Origin: Meandrina meandrites
Lineage: Eukaryota > Cnidaria > Anthozoa > Scleractinia > Meandrinidae
DNA: 64,000 bases
Reading direction: 5' to 3'
Assembly: GCA_963693305.1 (NCBI GenBank)
Contig: OY855913.1
Span: 21,808,114 to 21,872,113, forward strand
The notes beneath the pieces are model-generated. The model ran no database searches. It was not told the origin of the DNA and saw only the letters and a list, made by a program, of their open reading frames with translations. Positions 28,046 through 39,840 of the stretch are shown here, in pieces. A program made the translations under genes and the position numbers. Each line of letters starts with the position of its first letter. The stretch's first letter is position 1.

Positions 28046-29126
28046 TATTTTGTTGAGTATATTATTGTTATAACTATTTTAATAGGTTCGTTATTTGGAA
28101 GAGGCAGGATTTGCAGAAGTGGAGGCCTCTCGTTTGTACATGTACAATGGAGTGGCTTCCTTGCTGGTGCGACCTCTGATTGGCCGATTGAATGACGTCA
28201 GCTGGATTAACATGTTTTACATTTACTCTATAGCCACTGCTGTTGAAGGCGTGGGAGCTTTTCTGTTGCCCATGGCAACTACAAATTTTCACTTCGTGAT
28301 GTACTCTGTGGCGTTTGGATTATCAGATGGTACACTGGGCGCTGGTTTGAGTATTGCTGTGCTAAACAATCTGCCTGAAATGTTAAGACCTTTTGGGATC
28401 GGCGTTTTTCAATCCCTAACTTGTATATCGTCAGCATGTGCTCCGGCTCTTGGAGGTGAGCTTTCTTTTAAGTAAACGAAAAAGAAAAAAATATTCTCCT
28501 TCCTTGTGAAGCAAACACGTCAACATTTGATTGAATTATATATGCGTTGTTGTTTGGGCGTCGTTATTCATCAATACATGCCGAGGACAGATCACGTTTT
28601 TGCTCCTTGCATAAAAATACAACGCAGAATTTCCATGATCATATGTATTACAGCTATCCACTGCCTTAACAAAAGGTTGGCGCTATACATTCAATAGTGA
28701 TCACCCGATTATCTAAAGAGACAGTCCTGTGTTGAAAATAAGGTCCCTATAAAAAATACGGTGGCTCACCGGTAATTGTTATTATCGGTAAACACGTCGG
28801 TAATCTTTGGATGTACTCGGGTTATCTTCGGTTATATAATCCGTTATATGTGAAATCGCACTTTCACCGTAAAATGATGAGATCGTATCACTTTACCATG
28901 GTCCGGCCTTATCACACTAATATCCGGCCGAAGATGCGCATTCAATTTAACTTCCTGTGTTGAAAACGTTTTACTTGTTTCTTTTTCTCTCAAAGGTTTA
29001 GTAGCAGATATCAAAGGATCTTATGCCCCAGTGTTCAACATGGTCGGAGCTATAACAATGTTTGGCGCAGCCCTACTGTTTGCTGTTTCTTGTATCAGTA
29101 GTACATGGCGTAGGAATCGGGGGTAA

Positions 29127-30909
29127 CCACAGAGCAGTATTCCTTCAGTAGCGTACGGAAAACAAAAGAAAGGTGTGAAAATTCAAAATGGCGACCAGTC
29201 AGGTACTTACGGTACTATAGGGAAGCATATAGACAAAATATGACGTCACATGCAGGAACTTACGGTACTATAGCGAAGCATATACACGAAGATGGGTGAC
29301 GCATGCGCAGGAATAATCAGCTACAGCGTTTATATTATGCGTTGGTACTGACAGCAGGCAAGATCTTCACACATTATCGAAAACGAGGGGGTGACGTGAA
29401 TGCGATTGTATGAACACCCATTGAATACAGACAACAGAGCATACATTTTTCATTGGTTTATTGAATATATTAAACGAAATATTATGTGTTTACAATAAGT
29501 TGAACGACGAGAAAAATTTATTTACATCCTTTTGTCAACATAAAACTGTTTTAAAAAAATAAAACACTAATTCAGGGCCCACGCAGAGGGAGGGGCTGGG
29601 GGGGCCTTTGCCCCCACACTTTTTTACAGTAGAAAGAAAAAATAAGAAGAACTTAAGTAAATAAGGAAGTATAGAAACAAAGAAACGCAAAAAATAATTA
29701 TTATTGAGCGAACAATCACTAAAAGCATTTCGTTTGAACGCCTTTCCAGAAGCTGGTGATAAATTGTGTTTTTTCGACTATTTTGCGAAAATAGAAGAAT
29801 TGGGGGCATCGTTTGGCACTCTCTGACCCACATTTTTGTATACTCTCAAGGGACTGTTTTAATTTGTCAAGGGAATACTTTTCGCTATGGGCGATAAAAA
29901 CGTCACTGGATAGGAATGCGTCAGCACTTCTCGATCCCGAAGTGTTATTTCCACGCGTCGCTTGTCATTTAGCCCGTTTAGCCTTTTGCAAACTACAGGT
30001 AGGTATTTTTCAAAGATCTGTGCTATTCATCGATTGAATCGCTTAGTTTTACATGCTTAAAAGCTGCTGCGAATCTTCATTGTCAGTGGATATTGGCCAA
30101 TCCTATTGTCTATTGTTACAAGTTGTCCAGTGCATGTCGTTTGTTTGTCGTCTTCATTGAATGAAGTATTTTAAGCTCGTCACGCAATCTTTCTCGGTAA
30201 CCTTATGTACAAGAAGATTGGCACGTCGCGGCACGTATTTACAAACTTTTGGGATCTTTTTTTGTATTCTGAGCACGGAGAATTCCTTTTCAAAGTTTAA
30301 AATGAAATGAAGAAACACAGATCAATTTTTAAGCGGATCTTAAATGGAAAATCGTGGAGTACAATGTTCTAAAACGTTCTGGTGAGAAATGTATCTTTCA
30401 TCGCTTTCATTGCGCGGATAAGAAGACCTTGTCGGCATGGAACTACCGATGTTTTTGACTACAATTCAAGGACTTGATCACGACTTAATGCAGCTTCTCA
30501 AGACTTCAGAAAGGAAAATGGTAATGTACAATATTGCTTCGAACTTGAATGGAACTTTTAGAAGGATCGGTAAAGCCACTGAGTGAAAAATTGACTGCAA
30601 AAAGCCGTCGGGCTAAAATTAAACTTTCGTTATAGCGTGAATAATGCAGGATCTCACGGCTTCAAAAATGTGCAGAATTTTGAAGCTTTTGAATACATTA
30701 GTTGCTATATCTTGAAATGAGAATTAATCTAAAACAAAGCTTCTTTCAAGTTTCTTTCATTTGTCCAGTTTACGTTTGGAATTTTAGGCTTTTGAAGCGA
30801 ATTGGTTTGAAAAGCACATGGTGACATCTGATACGCATTTCTTGCGGACGAGTTATTATATATTGTTTACATGTATATGTACAGATTTATTTTCGGCAAT
30901 ACTTCAGAA

Positions 30910-30957
<48 letters not shown>

Positions 30958-32450
30958 TTTATTTATCCTGGTAAAAAACCGGTCAGTCGATCAAGATATA
31001 GATTGACTGGTATAAAAGTATTTTTATTATTACTTATAGTGATGGAAAGCATAAAAAGCAATATGAGTGTGAATTTTGTGGTAGGAATTCAATAGTTTTG
31101 CAAGCGGTTTTGCGCTATCTCACGGCACCATGTTCATGATTCGCAAATAATTTTATTATCCCCAATTACCGCTTTTCTGCAAGATAATACCACTAGTTGT
31201 TAAATTAATGACAGTGACAGTTGTACAGAATAAAAACCTACCTTTCACCAGAGTGTTTTGATCTAGTGTTATATTTTGTCCAAAGAGTTCGTGTTTTTGC
31301 GAGTTGTTAAAATGACGCGCGGAGGTGAAGAAATTTTCTCCACCGTCTTCAAGTTTGGTTTGGGATCAACTTATCAAAAAGACAAGTTGATAAGCATTTC
31401 AAATCATATATTGGTCTTTCAGCGAGTCTGGAAATGAATTATTTGTCTGAATTTAGTACGCATATGGTTTATTTTTTTCCACTCGCACGTTTGTGTTAAA
31501 TGCCGTAAAAGAGCCGGGAATTTTGGGGGGTGGGTGCGCGCTAATAAAAGCTTTCGGGACTGGGAGTCAATGGGTTAATGCATCGTAAATCGCTTTCAAT
31601 ATTATCATCTTTTCTCCTACGCATACTCTATGCAAAATAGTCGAATCTCGAAGAGATCTTTGATTTGATTTAGTTCCATATTGGTAAAAAAAGTGAACGA
31701 TCATTCAGTTTCCACCGCCCGGAGACTGAAAATGTTGCTCACCACTGACGCAAAAGAGATTTAGCGACCTGACAATGATAAACAGTCATGAAGTATGACT
31801 TTTTGACATCGCTAACAAATTTGCAGATCGTAGCAGTAACAGAAAGAGAATTTTCGGCATGCACTAAAATTTTAGTCGTTGTTAATTTCCAATCTGATTG
31901 ATATACACCGTTTACACCGTTAAGCTAAAGTATAGCAGAAATCGTTGGATTACTGGTTTGTAATGGCTAATGTCAGTAGTACTTATTTGGAGTAAATTAT
32001 ATTGTTTTAAACAGGATTTGGTACGTGGTGAATCTATAGGTCTGGTTGTAAATGTTTAGTATACTTACACTGTAGAAGCATTACAATAATATTGCAAGGC
32101 TGATACCAAACCGATAAGGCAGGGTTGCAATCGCAAACAGCTGTTTCTTACGGGACTCATCAGCACGTTGGAGCAAATCTAAATAACACCAGCTCGAAGG
32201 CGAGCGCAAATAAATTTCAATAATCTCTTGTAGATCCTACGTTAGCAGCATTGTTGTTTGCGGTCCCTTGCTGTTTCAAGTTGTAAAAAAATGCACTTAA
32301 ATTAAGTGCTGAACGTTTGTATCTATACACTATTTGTTAAATTTAAATCCACCTTCCGGTTTCTGAGAGTAACTAAAACCCAAATTTCGCCAGGGTAGCA
32401 ATGCCTCCGGACTCCCCTCCCCCCCCCCCCAAAAAAAAAAAACAACAACA
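29127..32450. other. Gene-poor spacer
   Basis: No exon or element recognised with confidence. Contains tandem-like phrases GGTACTATAG(G/C)GAAGCATATA (29212 and 29266), an (AAT)n tract at 30909-30956 followed by AACTTTATTTATCCTGG as often seen at the tail of a minus-strand non-LTR element, and a C/A-run at 32415-32440. Confidence 0.45.
30909..30956. repeat. (AAT)n microsatellite
   Basis: About sixteen AAT units. Asn- and Ile-runs in the open frames across it are artefacts. Confidence 0.95.
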
Positions 32451-32770
32451 ACCTGGCTAACGCTTTACAAGCGCCTACACTGGCTTCCAGTAAGAGCAAG
32501 AATTGACTTAAAGATCCTATTACTTACGTTTAAAGCTCTTCATAACCAGGCACCGGACTATATCAAAGATCTTTTAGTCGTATATAAACCTGGCCACTCG
32601 TTACGCTCATCTTCACACAAACTGCTGGTCATTCCGCCAAGGGGTCGTTCCAGGTAGCGGCATCCAAGCTTTGGAACTCTTTGCCCAGCAGCATACGTTT
32701 AGCAAGCAGTTTAACATGTTTTAAGAGTTGAGTTAAGACATTTCTCTTCAAAAAGTGTTTTTCTTAAATG
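32451..32770 (+). mobile_element. 5'-truncated LINE tail (L2/CR1-type)
   Basis: The plus-strand reading, with frameshifts, gives the C-terminal reverse-transcriptase tail typical of L2/CR1-type LINEs: LHWLPVRARIDFKILLLTF, then a YIKDLL segment, RSSSHKLL, an LWNSLP-like block and FKKCF-like closing residues. Only the last roughly 110 codons are present, so it is a dead, heavily truncated insertion. Confidence 0.75.
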
Positions 32771-33360
32771 TTTCAATTTGAAATTTGAAATTTTTACCAT
32801 GTATTTTCTAATAACATTTTATGTATTTATAATGTAAGAACATAGAGACTATAGTATTATGCTCCTAAAACTTACTTATTATTATTATAATGCAGTTGTG
32901 TGAAAAAAAATGACATTTGATTAAACTGAATAATCAAACGATACGTTGGTTGATTTATGCTTTACAGTCACAGCATAGAAAATTGGATAAGTGTCATAGA
33001 GAAATGGAACAAAATGGAAATAATGATTGTCAAAATGATGTCAAACAGTTTAAAAACACAAAAAAGCAGTAAAAATGGAGCAATAGCGGCACTCTAAACT
33101 GAATTGATGCGAAATAAAAACTCTACTAGTGGAAGGCCAAATGAAACATGAGATGAGAGTAATAACAATTTTTTAAAAAGTGATCAGTATCGGAAAAGAA
33201 TTCTTGAAATTAATTAAACTGCAGCATAGTTTAAGTAAGGTCTCTGGATCAAACTAAACGATAAAAAATATGTAATATCTGACCGGATTTGTAATAGCCA
33301 GTCTGTAGAAAATATCACTTCATTTATGCAGTTCAGCTTAAAAAAAAATCTGAACCAATG

Positions 33361-33600
33361 TAGCGTGCCTAGCATGGAAAGTATACAAGTTCTTTGTGGA
33401 CATTTCTCTTCTCTCAATCTTTCATTCCCCCCCCCCCCCCTTATGTAGCGTGCCTAGCATGGAAAGTATACAAGTTCTTTGTGGACATTTCTCTTCTCTC
33501 AATCTTTCATTCCCCCCCCCCCCCCCCCCCCTTATGTAGCGTGCCTAGCATGGAAAGTATACAAGTTCTTTGTGGGCATTTCTCTTCTCTCAATCTTTCC
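33361..33600. repeat. Three-copy minisatellite, 85-91 bp unit
   Basis: Units start at 33361, 33446 and 33537 with TAGCGTGCCTAGCATGGAAA and run through CTTCTCTCAATCTTTC. The first two end in C-runs of different length, which explains the unequal periods. The units are nearly identical, so the duplication is recent. Confidence 0.92.
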
Positions 33601-33636
33601 TCATTTTGCATGCGGTCGCAGAAGGCAAGCCACCCC

Positions 33637-33702
33637 TCTTTGACGCGTGTCAAAGGTGATATTTGACGGCTCTTTGTCTTTTATCAAATGTGTAGTCAAA
33701 GG
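33637..33702. repeat. GTCAAAG/CTTTGAC minisatellite, left part (split by BEL insertion)
   Basis: Contains CTTTGACGCGTGTCAAAGG and further TTTGAC / GTCAAAGG words. It ends exactly at the 5-bp target site of the BEL element and resumes at 40172. Confidence 0.75.
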
Positions 33703-34014
33703 TGTTCAGACGATTTCCGAACACACAACAAAAGTCCGATCCGTTTTCCGAAATTCCGAAATAAAACGATTAAATGGTCCACAAATAAAACCAACAACCG
33801 ATTCAATGCAAAATCCAAAATCCACCTTTATTGCTTGCGCCACAAACATTTACGCGTGACAAAATTTAAATTTGAATAATATGCGCGCGCTTAAATGTTA
33901 CCAATGAAAACAACATACTAAATCAGCGCGCGCGCGAAAAGGCGTAAAATTGCCAAGTGTAAAGTTCTCGTGCGTTAATAAAGTCACAACATTAAAGTCA
34001 TAAAGGTCTCAACA
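33703..34014 (-). repeat. BEL/Pao long terminal repeat (3' LTR of the minus-strand element)
   Basis: 312 bp, starts TGTTCAGACG and ends GGTCTCAACA on the plus strand (TG...CA). By eye identical over its full length to the LTR at 39860-40171. On the element's own strand it contains CAATAAAGG, a plausible poly(A) signal, and a GCGCGC-rich block. Confidence 0.95.
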
Positions 34015-34028
34015 TTTTCCCCCTCCCG
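34015..34028 (-). promoter_or_regulatory. Polypurine tract
   Basis: On the element strand, GGGAGGGGGAAAA directly precedes the 3' LTR, the expected plus-strand primer of reverse transcription. Confidence 0.75.
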
Positions 34029-34063
34029 GATTTTCCGTGGGGATTTCAATGCCAAAGTCTTCT

Positions 34064-37000
34064 TTAGTCTTGGAATTCAAGCGGAGAAATCCGCGAAATT
34101 GGTCTTCTGTATGTACCGTCAGCAGTCTTGACATCAACGACTCGAACAAATCCATCTGCTCCTGGATAGGTCTCCACAATGCGCCCAATCGTCCACTGTC
34201 TTCTCGGCATGTCTGTGTCTATAACCAAGACTACCTCTCCTTTGTTTACGTTTCTTTCTCGTTCATACCACTTTTTTCTTGCACTGATGCTTGTGAGATA
34301 TTCCTTCATCCAACGTTTCCAAACGTGACGGATTAATTCTTGGACTCGTCTCCATCGCCTCCGTGGATTGAATTTTGTAGTGTCCACGTTCTCTGGGGCC
34401 AATTCTCCGCCCATGTGTCCCACGAGAAAATGATTTGGCGTTAATACAGGTTCATCGTTGGGGTCACTACTTAACTGAGTCAGTGGTCTGGAATTCATTA
34501 AGCTCTCGACACCGGTAAAGACTGTCAACAGCTCTTCGTCTTTCACATCTGCGTTTCCTAAGACCGCGTTTACAGCTCGTTTCGCTGATCTGATCATTCG
34601 TTCAAACACTCCGCCAAAGTGTGGAGCTGCCGGTGGGTTCCAATGCCAGGTGAGTCCGTTATTAGAAGTCATTCTTTGCATCTTGTCTGTGTCAATTTGT
34701 TTGACTAACTGGTTAATTTCATTGCATCCACCTGTGAAGTTGGTACCATTGTCACTTAGCATATCACGAGGCCAGCCTCTTCTTGCTGCCATGCGAGTTA
34801 AGGCATTCAGAAAGCCATCCGTGTCTAATGACCACGCCATTTCCACATGACAACAGTGTGTTTGAAGACACAGGAACAAACACATGTAGCGTTTGGTTCT
34901 AACCTTCCCACGGCCTTGTACAGTCAAGTATGGCCCAGCGAAATCTACTGCACAATTGGTGAATGGTTTCATGGTAGCTTCTAATCGTATGGTAGGAAGT
35001 GGGGCCATTTGCTGTGTAGCTGGTTTTCCTCTGAATCGTATCCGACACTCAGCGCATCCTTTGATAACTTTCTTGACTGTTTCTCTAGCATGTACAACCA
35101 CGTACTTCTCGCGAAGATGATTCAGTGTGTAATTCAAGCCCATTTCATGCTGTTCTGTCTCGTGATGATATTTTACAATCAGTTCCGTTACAGGATGTTT
35201 CTTTGGTAGAATGATCGGATACTTAGTTTCATCAGGTGGATCATTTGAATATCGGAGTCTTGTATTTGATCGTAGGATACCATCAGTGACCATCGGTGTA
35301 AATGTCAGAATAGAACTCTTCTTGGGAAGCTCTTTTCCGCTGTCTAATGCCTTGATTTCTGGTGTAAATATGTTATGCTGTGCTTCAATGATGATCCGTT
35401 GTTCCGTTCTCTTTAATTCATCAGGTGTTAGCTCCCCCGTGGCTCGCTGTTCCACTGGCTTACGACAATTGTTGATGAATCTTTGAACCCAACTTCGTAC
35501 TCGCACCAGTGAAACTCCAATTTCGAGTTTGACGGATGGCTTTGTCCTGTACCATTTGGAAAAATGGTTAGGTTCCAGCCTCCATTGATTTTCTGTTTGA
35601 TTGCTGGTCACAAAACTCTTTAGGTTGTTTTCTTGGGGACGATCTGTTCGTTCGCGAACTTCAGCTTTCAGCTCCTCAAGTGTTTCTGCAGTAGCTCCTG
35701 TGAACCCTCGCTGAGGCCAGTTCTCATTTGTTTCACGAAGAAACGCTGGTCCACGCCACCAGCATTCGTTATCGATTAGCTCCTCAACCGTTAATCCTCG
35801 CGTACCATGGTCAGCTGGGTTTAACTTTCCAGGAATGTAACGCCATTGGTCAGGGTTGGAATCTTCGTGTATCTCTCCTACTCGATGTGCAACGAAAGGC
35901 TTAAAGTTTCGACTTTGACCATGAATCCAGTAACCGACATTACAGCTATCAACCCAGTAGATTACTTTACTTCGTTGAACTCCAAGAGCCTCACACACTT
36001 GTTTAGTTAATCGTACACCAATGACTGCTCCCATAAGCTCCAATCGAGGAATACTTATCGCCTTGAGTGGAGCCAACCTTGTTTTTGCCGTGATCAAACG
36101 TGTGCCAATGGACCCGTCCTCAAACTCGTACCGGGCATAAACAGCTGCTGCATAGGCTTTTTCTGAGGCGTCTGTGAACGTGTGAATTGTTAACTGTTTT
36201 TCTGTGCTGTGGGAATCCTTGAGACATCGCGGAATCTTTATTTTTGCGAGACTGGGTAACTCTCCAAACCACGCCTTCCATTTCTTTGCCAGCTGAAACG
36301 GCAGAACTTCATCCCATGTTACAGCTTCTGTCCACGCCTCCTGCATCAACAATTTCCCTCTTACGGTGAAAGGTATGAGAAATCCGAGGGGATCAAAGAT
36401 CGTAGCTGTTTTCTTTAATACGCTTCTTTTCGTAAATACGAACTCTTCTGCTGGGGCTGAATACCGGAACGAAAACTTGTCTTCTTGCGCGATCCACAAA
36501 ACACCCAGTGTCTTTGTTACTGGGAACTCTGTTTTGCTCAAGTCGATTTCAGCAGCCCGGTCTTGCTCTGGGATGTCTTCGAGTACTTCAGGTCGATGTG
36601 AAATCCACTTTCGAACATGGAATCCAGCCTTGTCTCCTAGCTCAGTAATCTGCTTCCTCATCGTTTTTGCTTCTTCTACATTCTTAACGGAAGGCATTAG
36701 GTCATCCATGTAGCAATTCTTTTCAACCGCTTCCGCCACTAAAGGATACTGGTCTTTGTGATCACGTGCATGTTGCTGCCAAACGTACTGGGCGCAAAAC
36801 GGGCAGTAGCATCCACCAAATACAAATCGCTGAAACTCATACGTTTCTGGCTCCCTCCTTGGGTCGAGATCTCGCCACAGAAATCTGTGGAACAGTCGAT
36901 CCACGGGCTGTAATACCAACTGATGATACATCTGACTGACGTCACCTGCGAGTGCCACTAACTCTTTCCTGAATCTCACTAGTATGTCAAAGATGTTACT

Positions 37001-39754
37001 TTGTAACTTGGGACCTGGTAAAGTCTCTGTGTTAAGACTTCTTCCTTGATACGTGGCAGAGGCGTCAAACACGATCCTGACCTTTGTCTTTGGTCTGTCT
37101 GGTCGAATAACTGGAAAATGGGGTAATAGCCATTCAACTTCGTTCTTTTCTTCAGTGGGCAGTACGCGTCGAATGTAGTTCTTCTGTAAGTATTCATCAA
37201 TAACTTGCTGGTAAGCAGTTGCAATCTTTTCATCTTTGGCCAGTTTGCGTTCGACTTGTTGTAGCCTTCTTTCAGCTAGTGGTCTATTGCTGACTAGACA
37301 AGGTCTTTCTTCTTTCCAAGGAACTGCTACTTGGTATCGTTTCCCGTCAAAGGTTCTCGATTCGCTAACCTTTTCCCATGCTGCTTGCTCGTCTTGAGTG
37401 AACTGCTTCTTAGAAGATAGGATTCCAATGTGCTCTAGCTCCCAGACTTTTCGTAGTGTGACGTTTAAGTCATCATCTTGTGTGGCCGAAGTTTCTTCAG
37501 ACTGCTGAATGCGGAAGGTTCTGATAAGTCCCGTGTGGTTCCCTTCTCCCAAGTCCTCTTTATCTATCCGTCCGATCGCCGTCCATCCCAGTGGACAGAG
37601 TCTTGCACTCGGCTCGTTGACGTCGCCTGGAACTTCTTTTATTATGGCCATCAATTCGTGGTTGTCTGCTCCAAGAAGGACATCAATCGTTCTCCTTTGG
37701 GCAAGCTGCGGGAAAGGTATGTCGCTCAGATGAAACCATTTGTGTTTTATCTTCAGCCAATTGACAGGTTTCATTCCTCCACAGATCTTCTGTGACGTCT
37801 TCGCTGAAATAGTTCGCTTCAGTTTGCCATCAATACTCTCCACTCCAACTTGAAAAGTCATTGACATAAACTTTACTTGCTTATCATTCGCGACGTTAAC
37901 GGTGATTGGTTCCTTTCGGCCTCTTACACCCAGTTCTTCTACTACATCTTCGTTAATATACGTTGTATCACTTCCCTCGTCAAGGAAACAATTCACTAGG
38001 AGTCTCTTGTTCCCATTCTTCAGGATTAGCGGGACAGTCTGAAGCGCTACAACCTTTTCACGTTTTTGTGCTGTTTCCATTGTTGCTGTATGCGTACTTG
38101 CATCCCCCTCCGTGGTCTGGGAAGTTACACTTTCTTGGGACAAATGGGTCTGATTAGCATTGCTGGCGCCCTCTTTGCTTTCCTGGATGGCTGTTTTAGT
38201 TTCATGACCCGGCACTTGAGGTGAAGGGTTTGTTCCGTTTACACTTCGGTATTCCGTTTCTCTACGCGGGGTTGCTCTTTCTGCATGAAGTAGTCGATGA
38301 TGAGTATCTTTGCACCCGTCGATTTTGCACTCTCTGTAATTTGGACACGAGCTTCCAAGATGATCGTTACTCAGACATCTATAACAGAGCCCCAGCCGCT
38401 TAGCCGTTTCCCATCTTCTCTCTATTGGTTTCTTTTTAAACACCTCGCAGTGCCAAATCGGATGACTGTGACCACACAGTTTGCAAATTTGAACCTTCGG
38501 TTCCACGCCTTCCCGACTTGAGACAAACGATTTAGCGTAGTTTTCGCTTCGTTTCCAGGGCACCGTTCTCTCTCTCGTCTTTTCATCGGATCCGATTCCG
38601 TTTCTAATCTCGGCAGCTTGTACCCGATATTCAGCTTCTTCTGCAATCCAATCTTTCAGCTTCTCGAGCGACTCGCGTTCCTGATTTTCATTTATCCATC
38701 TGTAATATTGGGCCAGTAATTTCTCTGGTATTTTCTCGAGTATGATAGTGTACAAAGTTCCGTCTTGCAATTCTGATTGGCGGTCGTTCTCTTTCAGGGT
38801 AACAACAGCTCTTTCCAAAGCATCCGCAAATTTTTCTAGCGCTTTAGCATCGTCCTCTCGAAGTATCTTCATCTTCTTTAACTCTTCTAAATGTCCTTGC
38901 ACTTGGCGTCGATTTCCTCCGTATTTCCTTAGTAGCCTTGCTTTCGCCGTCTCGTAGGCCGCTTCAGAGTAGCCCAGTCCCTTGACCGTCTCCGCCGCCT
39001 CACCAGTCAGACATCCTTCCAACCTCAACATTTTAAACTGAGAAGAAAGGGAAGACGAATCTACACAGCTTGAAAATGCAGCATGCCATCTGGGAAATTC
39101 TAACTTGTTCCCGCCGAATACAGGTATCTTGATCCGTTCTAGCTGCCCATTCACCGCGTTGCTAGAGCCAAACAAATCACCGCCGTGAAGATTACTTGTA
39201 TGACTTGTCGGTGTGTGTGGATGCGAATGCGCCGGTGAATCAATAGTTATGGGTCTTCTTTCTTCACTTGGGACTCGATTATCCAGTCGCGTGTCTTCTT
39301 CAACTTCTTCGGTTCCACTTGTACGCTGAACTTTCTCCTTTTCTTCAGAAATCACATTGCGCGCTCTACACATATTACTGACTTGGGCTAACATGATGAC
39401 GCGAGCTTCACTAAGCTCTCGATCTACTTGCTCGTTAACTTCATCTATTTCATTACTCGTTTTTCTTTCATTGTCTTTGTCTTGTAGCTTAGAATAAACC
39501 GTTTCTAATTCTTCCAAAATCTTCATCACTTCCTCTCTCAATCTCACTAAGCGTTCCATTCCCTCCACTATCTTGTGCCTATCGTATTTCTCATCCGTAA
39601 TCAATACAACAAACTGATTTAGCATCCGAGTTAAGTTTGACTTAGCATTCTTTTTTTCTCTTTTCAACACTCCCACTACCGTATGCAGTTGACTAATTTC
39701 GTTTTCGTACCTTCTTGTCCGTCTTCGCTCTCTTCGTTGCTCATTTTGCCTCAA
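34064..39754 (-). CDS. BEL/Pao gag-pol polyprotein
   Basis: 1896 residues without a break. Regions in order: charged coiled-coil-like N-terminus (about 1-130); gag-like region of the DUF1759 type (about 205-390); two zinc knuckles, C424-C427-H431-C436 and the classic C457-C460-H465-C470; an aspartic protease of the DUF1758 type with D592-x-G-S; reverse transcriptase with LAGDVSQ (Asp938) and the YMDD box (1015-1018); RNase H with TFTDASE (about 1190); an HHCC integrase zinc region (about 1530-1580); an integrase core with DFAGPY and DNGTNF (about 1615 and 1680); and a DUF5641-like C-terminal segment ending PLEF. These are the residues expected of active enzymes. Domain naming is from memory of the family. 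Confidence 0.95.
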   Translation of the reverse strand: MRQNEQRRERRRTRRYENEISQLHTVVGVLKREKKNAKSNLTRMLNQFVVLITDEKYDRHKIVEGMERLVRLREEVMKILEELETVYSKLQDKDNERKTSNEIDEVNEQVDRELSEARVIMLAQVSNMCRARNVISEEKEKVQRTSGTEEVEEDTRLDNRVPSEERRPITIDSPAHSHPHTPTSHTSNLHGGDLFGSSNAVNGQLERIKIPVFGGNKLEFPRWHAAFSSCVDSSSLSSQFKMLRLEGCLTGEAAETVKGLGYSEAAYETAKARLLRKYGGNRRQVQGHLEELKKMKILREDDAKALEKFADALERAVVTLKENDRQSELQDGTLYTIILEKIPEKLLAQYYRWINENQERESLEKLKDWIAEEAEYRVQAAEIRNGIGSDEKTRERTVPWKRSENYAKSFVSSREGVEPKVQICKLCGHSHPIWHCEVFKKKPIERRWETAKRLGLCYRCLSNDHLGSSCPNYRECKIDGCKDTHHRLLHAERATPRRETEYRSVNGTNPSPQVPGHETKTAIQESKEGASNANQTHLSQESVTSQTTEGDASTHTATMETAQKREKVVALQTVPLILKNGNKRLLVNCFLDEGSDTTYINEDVVEELGVRGRKEPITVNVANDKQVKFMSMTFQVGVESIDGKLKRTISAKTSQKICGGMKPVNWLKIKHKWFHLSDIPFPQLAQRRTIDVLLGADNHELMAIIKEVPGDVNEPSARLCPLGWTAIGRIDKEDLGEGNHTGLIRTFRIQQSEETSATQDDDLNVTLRKVWELEHIGILSSKKQFTQDEQAAWEKVSESRTFDGKRYQVAVPWKEERPCLVSNRPLAERRLQQVERKLAKDEKIATAYQQVIDEYLQKNYIRRVLPTEEKNEVEWLLPHFPVIRPDRPKTKVRIVFDASATYQGRSLNTETLPGPKLQSNIFDILVRFRKELVALAGDVSQMYHQLVLQPVDRLFHRFLWRDLDPRREPETYEFQRFVFGGCYCPFCAQYVWQQHARDHKDQYPLVAEAVEKNCYMDDLMPSVKNVEEAKTMRKQITELGDKAGFHVRKWISHRPEVLEDIPEQDRAAEIDLSKTEFPVTKTLGVLWIAQEDKFSFRYSAPAEEFVFTKRSVLKKTATIFDPLGFLIPFTVRGKLLMQEAWTEAVTWDEVLPFQLAKKWKAWFGELPSLAKIKIPRCLKDSHSTEKQLTIHTFTDASEKAYAAAVYARYEFEDGSIGTRLITAKTRLAPLKAISIPRLELMGAVIGVRLTKQVCEALGVQRSKVIYWVDSCNVGYWIHGQSRNFKPFVAHRVGEIHEDSNPDQWRYIPGKLNPADHGTRGLTVEELIDNECWWRGPAFLRETNENWPQRGFTGATAETLEELKAEVRERTDRPQENNLKSFVTSNQTENQWRLEPNHFSKWYRTKPSVKLEIGVSLVRVRSWVQRFINNCRKPVEQRATGELTPDELKRTEQRIIIEAQHNIFTPEIKALDSGKELPKKSSILTFTPMVTDGILRSNTRLRYSNDPPDETKYPIILPKKHPVTELIVKYHHETEQHEMGLNYTLNHLREKYVVVHARETVKKVIKGCAECRIRFRGKPATQQMAPLPTIRLEATMKPFTNCAVDFAGPYLTVQGRGKVRTKRYMCLFLCLQTHCCHVEMAWSLDTDGFLNALTRMAARRGWPRDMLSDNGTNFTGGCNEINQLVKQIDTDKMQRMTSNNGLTWHWNPPAAPHFGGVFERMIRSAKRAVNAVLGNADVKDEELLTVFTGVESLMNSRPLTQLSSDPNDEPVLTPNHFLVGHMGGELAPENVDTTKFNPRRRWRRVQELIRHVWKRWMKEYLTSISARKKWYERERNVNKGEVVLVIDTDMPRRQWTIGRIVETYPGADGFVRVVDVKTADGTYRRPISRISPLEFQD

Positions 39755-39840
39755 CTCCGTTGGGATACACTTCGTAATGCCGGCGGCCGATTCGTCTCTT
39801 CAACCCAAAACCATGTAAACTTCGTCGAAAACCTCTCTTA

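Larger units (their letters stand above)
25735..29126 (+). pseudogene. Monocarboxylate-transporter-like (SLC16) duplicate lacking exon 2
   Basis: Three exons match the complete gene at 52367-56971: 25735-25960 (first membrane segment, 75 codons plus 1 nt), 28086-28455 (segments around TM7-TM10) and 28996-29126 (last segment, ending in a different, shorter tail). The 572-bp exon coding TM2-TM6 and the central loop is absent between 25961 and 28085. Exon 1 ends in phase 1 and the next exon begins in phase 0, so direct splicing would shift the frame. Splice sites of the remaining exons are intact. The stop follows CISSTWRRNRG, unlike the KKPDNLS tail of the complete copy. Possible alternatives are a missed distant exon or an expressed truncated transcript; a decayed tandem copy is the simplest reading. 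Confidence 0.8.

Noticed and set aside
33394..33666. Proline-rich plus-strand frame of 90 codons
   Set aside because: Created by C-runs in a three-copy minisatellite; no conserved domain.
34064..39754. Many plus-strand frames of 60-115 codons across this interval
   Set aside because: Antisense shadows of the BEL/Pao polyprotein.
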